Origin: Micropterix aruncella
Lineage: Eukaryota > Arthropoda > Insecta > Lepidoptera > Micropterigidae
DNA: 64,000 bases
Assembly (NCBI GenBank): GCA_944548615.1
Contig: OX155965.1
Coordinates: 25,720,946 to 25,784,945 of the forward strand
Direction of reading: 5' to 3'
The position numbers and the translations under genes were made by a program. Under the pieces are notes generated by a model, which saw only the letters and a list, made by a program, of their open reading frames with translations, did no database searches and had not been told where the DNA came from. Below, piece after piece: positions 32,691 to 42,815 of this stretch (position 1 is its first letter; each line of letters opens with the position of its first letter).

Positions 32691-33170
32691 ACTTGCTAAA
32701 GTTCGATCACGTTAGCTGCTTTCGTGAGCAACTTCCATGACTTACTATTTGCGATTTAACAAATTTGCATACATTGTCGCTACTCTACAACGCCCTGCCG
32801 CGTGCAGCTAGAACCTTACTTCGCCTTCCTATCTCAAGAAAAACTTCCACCCTCTGAGAGGCCACGGTCTTCCACTTCGATCGAGCCTGGAAAACACACT
32901 CGCTATTTCGTTACATCACTGCTATTTAAACGTACTCTTTTACGGTCTATTTTGCTAGCTTATGGAATCAGCTCCCACACTATGACAGCCATGCGCCTTC
33001 GTTGCTCACTTTCAAAAAGTTGTCGAAAAGCATTTGCTTTCACACAACCACGAACCAAATACCCCGCGGAATTTCTCCATACAATCACGGGGTTTCTCAA
33101 ACAGTCACATACCACCATAATTATACCATATACATATTTTTTTCTCAACTACTACTTTTTTTACTAATTA
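32691..33170 (+). mobile_element. LINE family C, decayed plus-strand copy, head-to-head
   Basis: AAGTTCGATCACGTTAGCTG, CATTGTCGCTACTCTACAAC, GGCCACGGTCTTCCACTTCG and TATGGAATCAGCTCCCACAC are plus-strand counterparts of the neighbouring minus-strand LINE. Frames are broken by several indels, and the 3' tail motif is missing after about 33060. Confidence 0.75.
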
Positions 33171-33224
33171 GTTAGTACTTAATTAAATGAAGACCACAGG
33201 GAAATAAATTAATAGTTAAAAAAA

Positions 33225-33555
33225 ACACTAAAAACACGCTTTTATAAATGCACGTAAAAACCACATCATCAGACCTTGAAACCTAAACGTGGTCAAAGTT
33301 CATTCCAAGACTTTTCTAACAAGTCCAAACACAGCTATGATACGATGTTCCATCATCAAGTTCCAGTTCATATCTTCCGACTCCATCATCAGATCAGTTC
33401 GACAGTACCATATTATTGTATTGTCATCAGAACTACATACAGATGCCAATTTTCATGACGCTACGATCCTTGGAAGATGATTAAATTAGTTACCTTAGAT
33501 TCCATTACATAGTTACATACAGGTCGACCTAATAAAAGCGTGTTAAAAATGAGGA
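33225..33555 (+). repeat. Interspersed repeat with inverse ACACGCTTTTAT ends
   Basis: ACACGCTTTTAT (about 33235) and ATAAAAGCGTGT (about 33532) are inverse. Between them CATCATCAGATCAGTTCGAC, CAGTACCATATTATTGTATT and ACATACAGATGCCAATTTTC resemble the 3' UTR repeats of lepidopteran RTE-type LINEs. No coding part. Confidence 0.5.
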
Positions 33556-34194
33556 TTGTCGTTTTAGTATACTATCGAATCATATATTTGGACAGGAAAG
33601 AAACGGGCCCCGTCATAAAGATATAGGCGTTGGAAATTGAAATGGCATTCTACTTTTATAATTGTGCTATTTGTGACATTCACCTTTTGTCCTGTAAAAA
33701 AAATACTTTGCTATTTTTTTACGTATATTTAAACGAATGTTTCGCTTTTCCATTTTTGCGTACTTAATCCGTCGAACGCTAACAGTGCCAATAGGCACTT
33801 CGAGTCATTTGACAGATCCGCGCGTAACCGTTTCGGCCGGCCCACATATACTTTACATTATATAAACATAACATAATATACACGACTAACAAGATGATTT
33901 ACTTGGTAACAAGAGGGAATTCATGAAAAAGCGATATTGTTAGTATTAGTAGTATTTATAAAATCGACCAAAAAGTTGCGGCGCAATTATTTGCGCGCGA
34001 AGGCTGACTTTCGAGTGGTTAATAAACATATTACCTGTTTACCTCAAAACTGATTTTTTTCACAAACCCTTTTCCCTGTTTTCTTCAAATGTTAATAATG
34101 TATGTTGAGGAAATATAAATAAATAAATTAATTAATCACCATATTTCTGAGGAATATAGGATATTCGGCGGTGCAATCGCCATTTAATTTACTG
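33556..34194. other. Unassigned
   Basis: Mostly AT-rich, with a GC-richer patch near 33770-33840. Nothing was recognised. Confidence 0.3.
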
Positions 34195-35420
34195 TCAATA
34201 TACTTTCTTCTTCTTCTTCTTCCTAAAGTACCATCTCTTATCGAAGATCGGCGGTCATTATGGCCACTTGGGCCCGTGAAGGTGCGGCGCGAAACAACTC
34301 GGTGGGGCTTGAGTTGAACCATTCAACGAGATTTGTAGCCAGTGGGTTCTTCTTCGGCCAGGTCTTCGGCGACCTTTTATCTTTCCTCGCAGGATTAATT
34401 GGAGAAGGTGGTATTTGTTACCACCCATGTATTGTAATTTTCTTTTTTTTATTGTCTTCACTAATTCCAATCCTTTGTGCATTCTTGCAGCACCATCTCA
34501 TTTGTGACTCTATCCGTCCAAGATATTTTTAGTATTCTCATGTAAAGCCACATTTCGAAAGCTACTAACCTTTTACACAAAGTTTGGGTTAGTGTCCACG
34601 TTTCTACTCCGTACAGGAGGACCGAAAATATGTAACATCGCACCAGGCGGCATCTAGTGGAGAGTTTTTTTTATTTTTTTTATTGAGTAACACATCTAGT
34701 AAACATGTAATGTCATATTTGTAAGTAAGATGTTAGCAAGAAATTGATGCGACATTATTTTTAATGTTTGACACAGTCGCCTAACTAGGCCTAGGCCTAT
34801 TCTAAGGCAGACTTTTAATGACTATATTAAGTGTGCACTGTCAACTTAAACTATAGCTAGTACTTATTTTTAAATCGACAAATATGAAACTACAAATATT
34901 TACGCATATACAAATATAGATAGATACTCATATACATCTATAGATAAAATATATATCCATATATGCACACATACACATACATATATGTATACGAAAATAA
35001 TAATAAAACCAAAATAAATAAAAATAAAAACTAAAATAATATACATAAATATATAAATCAATTACATATTGTAATAACGCTTACATACCTATAATGGTCA
35101 TTTAAAATTATCATGGTAAAAACTAAATACTAAGTACTAAATACTATCATTCACTGAGACTGCGGTTGCAGAAGAGTTAGCTAGCTCATTTTGATGAAAG
35201 CAGCTCTAGATTGTTCGATGTTACATCTGACTTCCATACTATGGTCTTCTTGGTCATTCACAATACAGTCAATGTATTTACATTGGTGAACCCTCTCCAG
35301 AGGTTGATTTTTGATAAGTAGGGTGGCAGCTGACGATGTACATCCGACAACCATGAACTTGTTTTTCTTGATGTATGATGTTGAACAGACTTTGTAGATA
35401 TGAAAATGGCGGCCCTGCGC
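34195..35420 (-). mobile_element. LINE family G, split by a ~490-bp insert
   Basis: Minus-strand pieces in order: KKNKFMVVGCTSS, NQPLERVHQCKYIDCIVNDQ and CNIEQSRAAFIKMS then LLCNRSLSE (35400-35150). After a gap follow RCYIFSVLLYGVETWTLTQT, LKISWTDRVTNEMVLQE (34643-34461), then LVKTIKKRKLQYMGGN and KIKGRRRPGRRRTHW (34480-34258). This order (RVxQxKYLG, RAAFIKM, VLLYGVETWTL, SWTDRVTNE) is typical of RTE/CR1-like insect LINEs. A (GAA)n tail is at 34205-34220. The insert 34665-35150 is AT-rich with a T-run next to 34665, like the poly-A end of a minus-strand retroelement. Confidence 0.7.
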
Positions 35421-35799
35421 GTAAAATGCTTCGTTGACGCAATTATATGCGTCTGCGCATGCTTCCCTCGGCGCTCTTTTTGATTCAACGCGCGGGCGCG
35501 ACCGGTGGGACAGCATACTTTTTGCGTGCCGCCGCGCACAATTATATCTGCCCGGGCGCTAGTGGCAGTGCGGCAGCTATAAATTAGACACGACCAAGCC
35601 GGACCTTATTTATAACCGATGGGAAAAAATCCGCACGATCAAGTGCATGATAATTTATGTATGTTGTGTCGGCCGGCCGGCTAGAAGGCTAACTGCATCG
35701 ATGCCATCTTTCTTGGATGTGCGGATGTTGCTAATCGACGAGCATAATTCAACACGGGAGGGGCGTTAGATAGTCCAAACGATCTTGTGACAGGCAAAC
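35421..35799. other. GC-richer, unassigned
   Basis: 35420-35560 is GC-rich with overlapping minus frames but no recognised domain. Confidence 0.3.
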
Positions 35800-36004
35800 G
35801 GCCCGGTGGCATAGTGGTTAGGTCGCCTGATCTTACTTCGTAAGGTCCCGGGTTACCATTTTTCGTTGGGATAAAATTAACGGAATTGCATTTCAATTCT
35901 GTCGATCGAATGCAATAACAAGGCACACACTTACACACATGTTACACGCACACATACATAAAAACATTTCATAGTAGGGTTGGTTGGAAGAGATTGTCGT
36001 ATAA
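35800..36004 (+). mobile_element. tRNA-derived SINE, plus copy
   Basis: GCCCGGTGGCATAGTGGTTA contains an A-box-like element and AAGGTCCCGGGTTACC a B-box-like one. The body has CGTTGGGATAAAATTAACGG, CGATCGAATGCAATAACAAG and TAGTAGGGTTGGTTG. A second copy on the minus strand (45881-46153) keeps a better B box, GTTTGATTCCC. The tRNA-like head is decayed, so it is not a functional tRNA gene. Confidence 0.75.
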
Positions 36005-36066
36005 ATCAGTCGACGTCGATCGTCAGTTGTTAGTGTGGCAACAACTGACGATCGACGTCGACTGAT
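36005..36066. repeat. Perfect 27-bp stem hairpin, 8-nt loop
   Basis: The left arm 36005-36031 begins ATCAGTCGACGTCGATCGTC. The right arm 36040-36066 is its exact inverse, and the loop is AGTGTGGC. It replaces the normal 3' tail of the SINE and is followed by an ATCG-rich simple repeat (36070-36110). Confidence 0.9.
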
Positions 36067-36110
36067 CCATTCTATCGTCGATCGATGCAATCGATCGATG
36101 ATCGATCGAT

Positions 36111-37074
36111 TGATGTGGTAGCATCCTAAAGAGTAAAAACAAACAAACAAGCAAACGCACTGCCTTACTGCCCGAGGCACACTTTTAAGGGGCAATCTAC
36201 AAAGGGCGAACCCGTCACGCCAATGAAGTAGTTTATTCAGCCTGGAGTAAACGTAGATATTTAGGGACAACACAGTCCAAACAAAGGTTGGCAAGATACT
36301 CTCCTAGTATTGACGTCAAATATTTCGATTGGTTATAAACCCCTTCCATATTTTTCGTCTTCAATATTTCTCTCAGTAGTTTGGTTAGTTTTAATTCGAC
36401 AGAATAAGAAAAGTTTCACGCGTTAAAAAATAAACTCACTTTGCAATTAAAATACAAGGACCTGCATTTAAACAAGTTCTGGATACTATATTATTTATAT
36501 TATTAATATTATTTATATTATATTATGCTAAATTATATTACGTATTGTTTTTTTTTTTAAGACAGAAGAAGGACAGCAGGCAAGGCGACAGGCTCAGCAA
36601 ATAATACCACAGAACTATATATCCATCACCCCAACACAGGCGTATACCTAGTGGGGTGATGTAATCCTGACAAGTTAATGCCCTTTCGCGATTTTCTTCA
36701 TATGTATTCTTTTAAAATGTGTTAAAAAAATGAACACAATCTTTTTTATGTAACTATAAAAAATAGGATAAATAAATAAATAAAATAAATAAATAAAAAA
36801 ATACATTTTGGTACTTAATACGATTGGAGTAAAAAAGCAGTTATAGCCTTTTTTACCATTTAAACCTCGTATCTGTGCGAACAGAAGTTTTCAGCACCGA
36901 CAAATATAAAAAGTGACAAACGCAAATCACTTCTATCCATCGAAGAAGATATAAGAGTATGTCTGTCGCCAATTCGCCCGATAATAAAATATCTCTGTAC
37001 ACTGGATCTGGCCCGAATGTCACTGAGTTTAATAAATGTTCCACATAAATGAATAATCAGGTAACTTTTATTTT
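36111..37074. other. AT-rich gap with an R53-like scrap
   Basis: GGGCGAACCCGTCACG (about 36206) recalls R53. A TTATATTATTTATATTA simple repeat occupies about 36489-36545. No gene. Confidence 0.35.
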
Positions 37075-37316
37075 TACACAACTGCTCAACAACAAAGGAG
37101 TGTTATGTGTTCAGGGTTCATCTATGTATGTTTTTCGTTTCTTTATTTCATCATAACGTATACACTTAAACCGATTTAGAAGTATGTGGTATTGTTAGAA
37201 TCGTTATGTTATCTCGAGTGTCATAGCGTACCTTAAATAAGTAGTTGTCTAAATCCACATATTCAAATGTCAATTAATTAACAAAAAGTGTGTTTAGTGT
37301 CAAATGAATGAACGTG
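37075..37316 (-). repeat. R2 repeat, minus copy
   Basis: Inverse of copies A-B: TTTCTTTATTTCATCATAAC, CGATTTAGAAGTATGTGGTA and GTGTTTAGTGTCAAATGAAT. It ends next to a LINE F fragment. Confidence 0.65.
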
Positions 37317-37450
37317 ACACTTAGAGCACATCTATTCAACCTTGGCTTGACCGAGAGCAAGGACTGCCGAATATGTGGAGAAGAACCTGAAGACGAGCGA
37401 GGACTGCCGGATATGTGGAGAAGAACCTAAAGACAGCATACACTTCCACA
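37317..37450 (+). pseudogene. LINE F C-terminal scrap with internal duplication
   Basis: TTAGAGCACATCTATTCAAC then CTTGGCTTGACCGAGAGCAA matches 61927-61968 of the full-length LINE. The zinc-knuckle segment (ACTGCCGAATATGTGGAGAA, GAACCTGAAGAC) is repeated once about 41 bp later. Confidence 0.7.
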
Positions 37451-38284
37451 AGACGTTTCTCCACTTTGGTTAGAGTTCAAAATTTAAACATGTATAGGAA
37501 TTCAGGGAAAAAACAAGATAGCTGCTGTATATTTTATAATTCTATAAAACCTAAGCTTTCATAAACAGGTTCACTTTGGGAATTTTCATTTTATCCAGTT
37601 TTCCTACTCAAATTCCTGATTTTAAACAAGATATTCTCACAGAAATTAAGTAAACCGAATTAATTTACATTCGGCCATTCTCCCGCCCTGAATAGGCAAT
37701 TAATGAACGATTTTATAATGTCTTTTTAAATAGTGACATGGTAGGCTAATCAAAAAACAGGTTGCATCGATGCCTTTTGTTTTTTTATTCTCACGTTTTT
37801 TTCTACAAGTTGCGGAATGGGAAAAGATGGAGAGTAGTATGCTAATCAGTTGAAATAATAGTTACTGTTGCGCCATTGACAGACATTTGTGGCAGCGATT
37901 TAAAACGGATACAGATTTTGGTACGTCGTCCGGGAACTAACCAAAGACAAGACTTAAAGGAATATGTGCCCAGATGCGTAGCTTTTTATACAACTCTTGT
38001 AAATTTGTGGGACTAACTGTTTAGATGAGAATCCATGATACACAGACAACCAAACCCAACAACCAAATAACTCAGCATATGGACGACATTATGCATTTCA
38101 CTCGCCGAGGAGTTACAATATGTTCATAGCTGAGGTAGGGGAGAAATGCATGGACATCAACATCGGCAACCATGCTAAAGAAGACTATTGGACAAAGGCA
38201 TAGGAGAATGTGAGAATCTATAAAGGCTCTTGTTTAAATATCCAAGGTGCTTAAAAACCTGTATACGCATGTAACTTACGAGCT
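37451..38284. other. Unassigned
   Basis: No recognised repeat or coding signal. Confidence 0.3.
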
Positions 38285-38760
38285 TTTATTTAGCTTGCAG
38301 TGTTTGTTTAGGTCAAATCTTGCAAGCTAAATTAAAACCACTTTCTCTTATCCTAAGAAGTTGAAATTTTACATGTAGCTTCAGATCCGATGACAATGCA
38401 TTTTTATGGTGAGCATGACCTGATTCTATACCCAGCATCAGTTTCATAGGAGGATACTGTTCCACGATCAACAGCACAGACATACAATTTTGTATACGAA
38501 TTGAATTATGATATCCCGTTCTAAGTTTCACCACGACAGAGCTGCTGCACCCAGGGTTGGCTTCCATCGACAGGGCTCCTCAACGGTCAGCAGCACAGAA
38601 ACGAAATCTTGTATACGCATTCAATTATGATAGCCCGTTCAAGTTTCACAGCGATAAGGCTGCTGCACCCAAGGTTGGCTTCCAACGAGGGAGGGGGCTC
38701 CTTAACAACGATATTGCTTCAACGCAATTAGCTCGCCTATTTATTTTACAGGCAAATGGG
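38285..38760 (-). mobile_element. Minisatellite-bearing element M, copy 3
   Basis: On the minus strand two array units (with GCTGCTGACCGTTGAGGAG and GCCAACCCTGGGTGCAGCAG) are followed by the tail AATCAGGTCATGCTCACCAT, AAAATGCATTGTCATCGG and GCAAGATTTGACCTAAACAA. The tail matches 45080-45240 closely and gives the LINE-free version of that site. Confidence 0.7.
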
Positions 38761-39181
38761 TTAGGGTGTAGCGACCAGAGTGCACTCGGATCCGCTAATT
38801 AAAGCTGAAAAGGTAATAGTCCGAAAAAACACAACAAAAACCCATATTTACTCGTATATTCGTCTAATAAACTTTTCAGGGTATTCGAAAAATTACATGT
38901 GAGGCAATTATACGTGCAAACCATTATTACACATTTCTTTAGAAGTAAAAGCAAACTTCAGGCATCTTCCTGATGTGGCAATGGAACTACCTATCGAGAG
39001 CAGTAGGTTGTCTTCATATGCCAAAGGGCGCCCGTGCTCTGATAGACCACTGAACCTACTTATGAGAATAGCTCGGAGCGGCCCTCTCTAAGATTCCGAT
39101 GTATAGCAAACCGATGACTAGTATATCTCCTCCGTCAGTCAGTGAGTCTCAAAATACAGATTCATAAAAAAAATGCATAAC
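38761..39181. other. Unassigned
   Basis: 38960-39120 is GC-richer with no recognised frame. Confidence 0.3.
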
Positions 39182-39530
39182 AAGTAAATAATAAAAAGAT
39201 TAAAAAACACCACTACCGTTAGAGAAAGTAAACTACTCGTATTATATTTCAAATTATTTTTATTACAGTTTTTTTAATGAAATATTTGTAGTTTATGTAC
39301 TTATCCATGTAGATAGATGTATATTTCCGAAATGTACTCAATCGTTTCTTTTATTTGACACTAAACACGATATATTTATGTCAATTTATTGACATTCGGA
39401 CATTTGGACAAGTATTTTTTGACATTTGGACAGTTTCTAACAATATCACACACTCCGAACAATATCACACACACTAACAACATCGGTTTAAGCGTTTAGA
39501 AGTTATGGTGGAATAAAAAAACAGGCTTTC
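39182..39530 (+). repeat. R2 repeat, copy C
   Basis: AACAAGTAAATAATAAAAAG, AATATTTGTAGTTTATGTAC, CACGATATATTTATGTCAAT and GTTTAAGCGTTTAGAAGTTA match copies A and B. Confidence 0.65.
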
Positions 39531-39674
39531 ATAATTAAAACATACCGGTTTTTTCCGGGCATAATCGCGTAGTTTATAATTTTCCAAAATTCGAATAAAT
39601 TCGTAAGAACCAAAAACGGTTATTTCAAAATCGGTAATATTTTGTGGAGTGTAATAACTAAACTCCATTTTGTT

Positions 39675-39860
39675 ATTATAAATAGGATAGAAAAAGAATT
39701 TACCGCGTGAAATTTGTGGGACCCGACGTTTCGGTGACGTTGCAGCCGCCGTTGTCTAGGGTAGACCAGTCTACCCTAGACAACGGCGGCTGCAACGTCA
39801 CCGAAACGTCGGGTCCTACAAATTTCACGCGGTAAATTCGTTTTCTATCCTATTTATAAT
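39675..39860. repeat. 186-bp palindrome, 92-bp arms, 2-nt loop
   Basis: The left arm (39675-39766, starting ATTATAAATAGGATAGAAAA) is repeated in inverse at 39769-39860 with two mismatches. The loop is CA. The arms contain GACCCGACGTTTCGGTGACG and TTACCGCGTGAAATTTG. TCCATTTTGTTA precedes the left arm and recurs 30 bp beyond the right arm. Confidence 0.92.
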
Positions 39861-40085
39861 GCCAAACAACCGCGATAGTCTTCGATTCCATTTTGTTAAA
39901 TTGATATTACAAATATTTCTCTTCGTTACTAGGCCTACCCGATTTGTTCCTGATGGCCGCGGAGAGGAAGAACGTAAAAAACTAACTGTCAAATGATGAA
40001 TGTCAACACGCACCGCGCAACACGGCGATTTTTATTAAAGATGCTGCTTTCTCCTTATTTGAGAGCAAGGGGTCGCGGCACGTAC

Positions 40086-40207
40086 TCTATGACACTCGGG
40101 AGGACAAAACGATTCTAACAATACGACACTTCTAAATCGTTTCAAGCGTTTAGAAGTCATGTTAAAATAAAGATACGGAAAACATACATATATAAATAAT
40201 GAACGCA
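40086..40207 (+). repeat. R2 repeat, copy D (3' part)
   Basis: TATGACACTCGG, TTCTAACAATACGACACTTC, CAAGCGTTTAGAAGTCATG and GAAAACATACATATATAAAT match R2. It ends at GAACGCATAA, where the Harbinger-like element starts. Confidence 0.6.
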
Positions 40208-40429
40208 TAAAGGTCTATACGCACACATCAGTGACGGCACGTGACCGACAGTTCCCGACCGTGCAGTATCAGTGAAAATTAATATTGTTTCACACATTTC
40301 CCATATAACCATTCGAACACGACAATGACAGTGATGTTCAGTAACGTCAGTGACGCTCCGACGCGTTCAGTGATCCGACGTGGATTTCTAGCGGAGAATT
40401 TTTGCCTGACACGGACGCAGTATTTCAAG

Positions 40430-40546
40430 ATGGGCTACGAAATGCTAATTGAATTGGTTCGTTTACATCCTGCAATTGTTTACATGGCTGCTAGACGTTC
40501 CTTTGGTGGTATAGCTTTTCTCCAAGCTATACCATCTTTTTTTTAA
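40430..40546 (+). pseudogene. MADF-domain protein fragment
   Basis: ATG at 40430 opens MGYEMLIELVRLHPAIVYMA then ARRSFGG, with a stop at 40546. LIELVRxHPxI is the first helix of MADF domains. The remaining ~60 residues are absent, and the frame runs into a T-rich tract ending in CAG near 40552, so either an intron or degeneration follows. DNA-binding partner role inferred from family. Confidence 0.6.
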
Positions 40547-40619
40547 TTTTTCCAGTGAGTTTGGATAAAATGTCGAAAGAATGTTTTGTCATCATCATCA
40601 TCTATCATATAGAGTGGAA

Positions 40620-40730
40620 AACTCTCCTTTTTCTTATCGTTGTCTCCACGCATTATGAACTCAAATCATTTTTCTCACATAGGTTTCCTCGTCTTCATCT
40701 AATATTAAAGCTATCGCTGCTAAAGGTGCT
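40620..40730 (-). pseudogene. Harbinger nuclease N-terminus relic
   Basis: The minus strand reads PLAAIALILDEDEETYVRKN then DLSS and a stop; beyond it TTIRKRRVFHSI. A hydrophobic LAAIALIL segment, an acidic run and KRRxxxHxI form the usual N-terminus of HARBI1-like transposases. It is interrupted by stops. Confidence 0.5.
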
Positions 40731-41020
40731 CTTTAAAATTGAGTCATTTTTAAAAAACGTGCTGCGATAGGTACTCTACGTGTAAAATACCTTTTTGTAT
40801 AACATTCAAGTGACTACTTTGCTAAAAGCATCATTTATTGTTTTCACGTAAAGCCTCAGTCATTATGAAATTCATCGTGTTGCGTTGCGTTGATCTCGCG
40901 CTAAGATGGATACGATAAATTCCTACAAAACAGGACATCTCCAAGCCCGCACGTAATTGTCATATGGCTGCCTTTTAAGTTTAAATGTGCCGCTTGGGAC
41001 GTGACGTCGCGCGAAACTTT

Positions 41021-41705
41021 AATTAAAAAGGTTAGCGGCGCGGCGACGATGAGATAAACCCGTAAGGCGGGCACCTATCCCGTCGCTTTGCCGCTCTGCT
41101 GCACTGCAGCCGACGACAGGTGAAACGTGGATTCTTGTCCATGCTTTACACGTTTGAAGTGTGTTAATAGTGCAGTCACATAAGCAAAAAAAGGGGTCAA
41201 CATCGGGATGAGAGATAATTAGCTGAAAACTCGTATACACCTTAAATTTTGCTTCTAAAAGTTGTCTTAAAAGTCTCGTGTCTGCGTCGTAAGTTATCAA
41301 AGGTTAAAAGTCACAAAAATCGGTTTATATAGCTCCAATGATATTAACATTTATTATGAAAATTGTAGAGCAAACTCAGGCATGTATCCAGACTTGAGTT
41401 TTGGGGGCGGAGACATTCATTTAAAAAACGCCCGCGACATCCACCAAACTTGAATTTGCTTGTATATGACACGAATATTAATATCGCCCGTAAAATGTAC
41501 AATATTGGACATTACAACTTAAACCTATTATTTTGGGAAAATTTGCAATTAATAAACCATAACACATTAAAATAACTAAGCTGTTGGTAAAGTGCATTAA
41601 AATTTAATAATACTCCGCTGAAAATACGGTTTCGTAATCGGGTACCAGGCAAAAACGCGGTAATGAGGATATTGCGATAATTGGGTCTCGATTTTAATTA
41701 AAATG
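41021..41705. other. Unassigned
   Basis: No recognised feature. One 93-codon minus frame (41019-41300) lacks known motifs. Confidence 0.3.
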
Positions 41706-42189
41706 TAATTGTTATGTATTACTGACGACGAGTCAGCGCCGTACTGACTTAAAATAAATTCATGTACACGATCGTAGTACCAGGTCAGCACTGACATGTT
41801 TTGAGTAAGTCAGTAACTGAACTGACGACAAGTCAGAGCTGAACTGACTTGAATTCAAATTATGTACACGATCGTTCTACTGGGTGAGAACTGACTTGTT
41901 TTGAATTAGAAGTCAGTAACTGAACTGACGACGAGTCAGCGCTGTACTGAATTAAAATCAATTTATGTACACGATCGTAGTACCGGGTCAGCACTGATAT
42001 GTTTTGAGTAAGTCACTAACTAAACTGACGACAAGTCAGAGCTGTACTGACTTGAAATCAATTTATGTACACGATCGTAGTACTGGGTCAGCACTGGCTT
42101 GTTTTGAGTTTGAAGTCAGTAACTGAACTGACGACAACTCAGTGCTGTACTTACTTTAAATCAATTTATGTACACGATGATTGTACCGG

Positions 42190-42815
42190 GTCAGCACTAG
42201 CGAATGCAATATTGCAGCATAATCTTCAATCTTGGTATTTGCAAGATTTTAGAGGTATAATCTCGTAAGAACTCGATATTATACGAGATCTCGCAGATTT
42301 CAGAATATTATTTTTTTATAATTTATAAGTATTTCGATTATTTTTATTGCAACTCGGCAAAGTTACGATACAAAAAAATATTGTATAAAAACGTTGAAAA
42401 AAATATTAAAAAACATTTATTTAAAAACATTGGAATTATTTTGATAGTAACCTCTTACAAAACACAACATATCTAGATTTTCACATCTAATCGATCTCGG
42501 ATGCTGCGTGTCAAATATCCAGCGGCAAAGAATACCCGTTCTGCCTCGATACTTGTCGGTACCAGATATAACAGGATTTTTTGCCCCGCCTGATTAAAAG
42601 ATATTAATTTCTTTTCTGATAAGTTTATCAATGGTCGAATCAGATGCACGTGAAGGACATTCTTGTGGACAGTCATGGAACGTGCTGCTGCGCGATCTCG
42701 CAAATCTTACAAGATCGCGCGTGATTCTGCGTGCAAGATTAATCTTTCGAAATCAGTACGAGATCTTGTTATTTTAAGATCTCGGTATACCAAGATTGCA
42801 TTTCCTAGTCAGCAC
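42190..42815. mobile_element. hAT element (610 bp) inside the minisatellite
   Basis: GTCAGCAC occurs on both sides (42190-42197, 42808-42815) as an exact 8-bp duplication. The termini TAGCGAATGCAAT (42198) and inverse ATTGCATTTCCTA (to 42807) are imperfect TIRs. It retains the 3' part of a transposase gene on the minus strand and is internally deleted. Confidence 0.85.
42473..42703 (-). pseudogene. hAT transposase C-terminal dimerisation region
   Basis: The frame reads LINLSEKKLISFNQAGQKIL, LYLVPTSIEAERVFFAAGYL and TRSIRDRLDVKI. The VPTSIEAERVFxAAG core matches the hATC motif (P-T-S--ER-FS-AG) used for transposase dimerisation. Only about 75 residues remain of a protein usually several hundred long. 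The catalytic DDE part is missing. Confidence 0.75.

Larger units (their letters stand above)
40208..41020. mobile_element. PIF/Harbinger relic with both gene remnants
   Basis: The left end AGGTCTATACGCACACATCA follows TAA at the point where R2 would read CATAACACTCC. It holds a MADF remnant on plus and the start of the nuclease on minus, the divided-gene layout known for PIF/Harbinger. The right end was not located, so 41020 is arbitrary. Confidence 0.55.

Noticed and set aside
32543..32740. Plus-strand ORF of 65 codons
   Set aside because: It is the antisense of the family C LINE reading on the minus strand.
35800..35865. tRNA gene on the plus strand
   Set aside because: A- and B-box-like motifs are present, but the acceptor stem is absent and the unit continues into a repeat body shared with 45881-46153. 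It is a SINE head.
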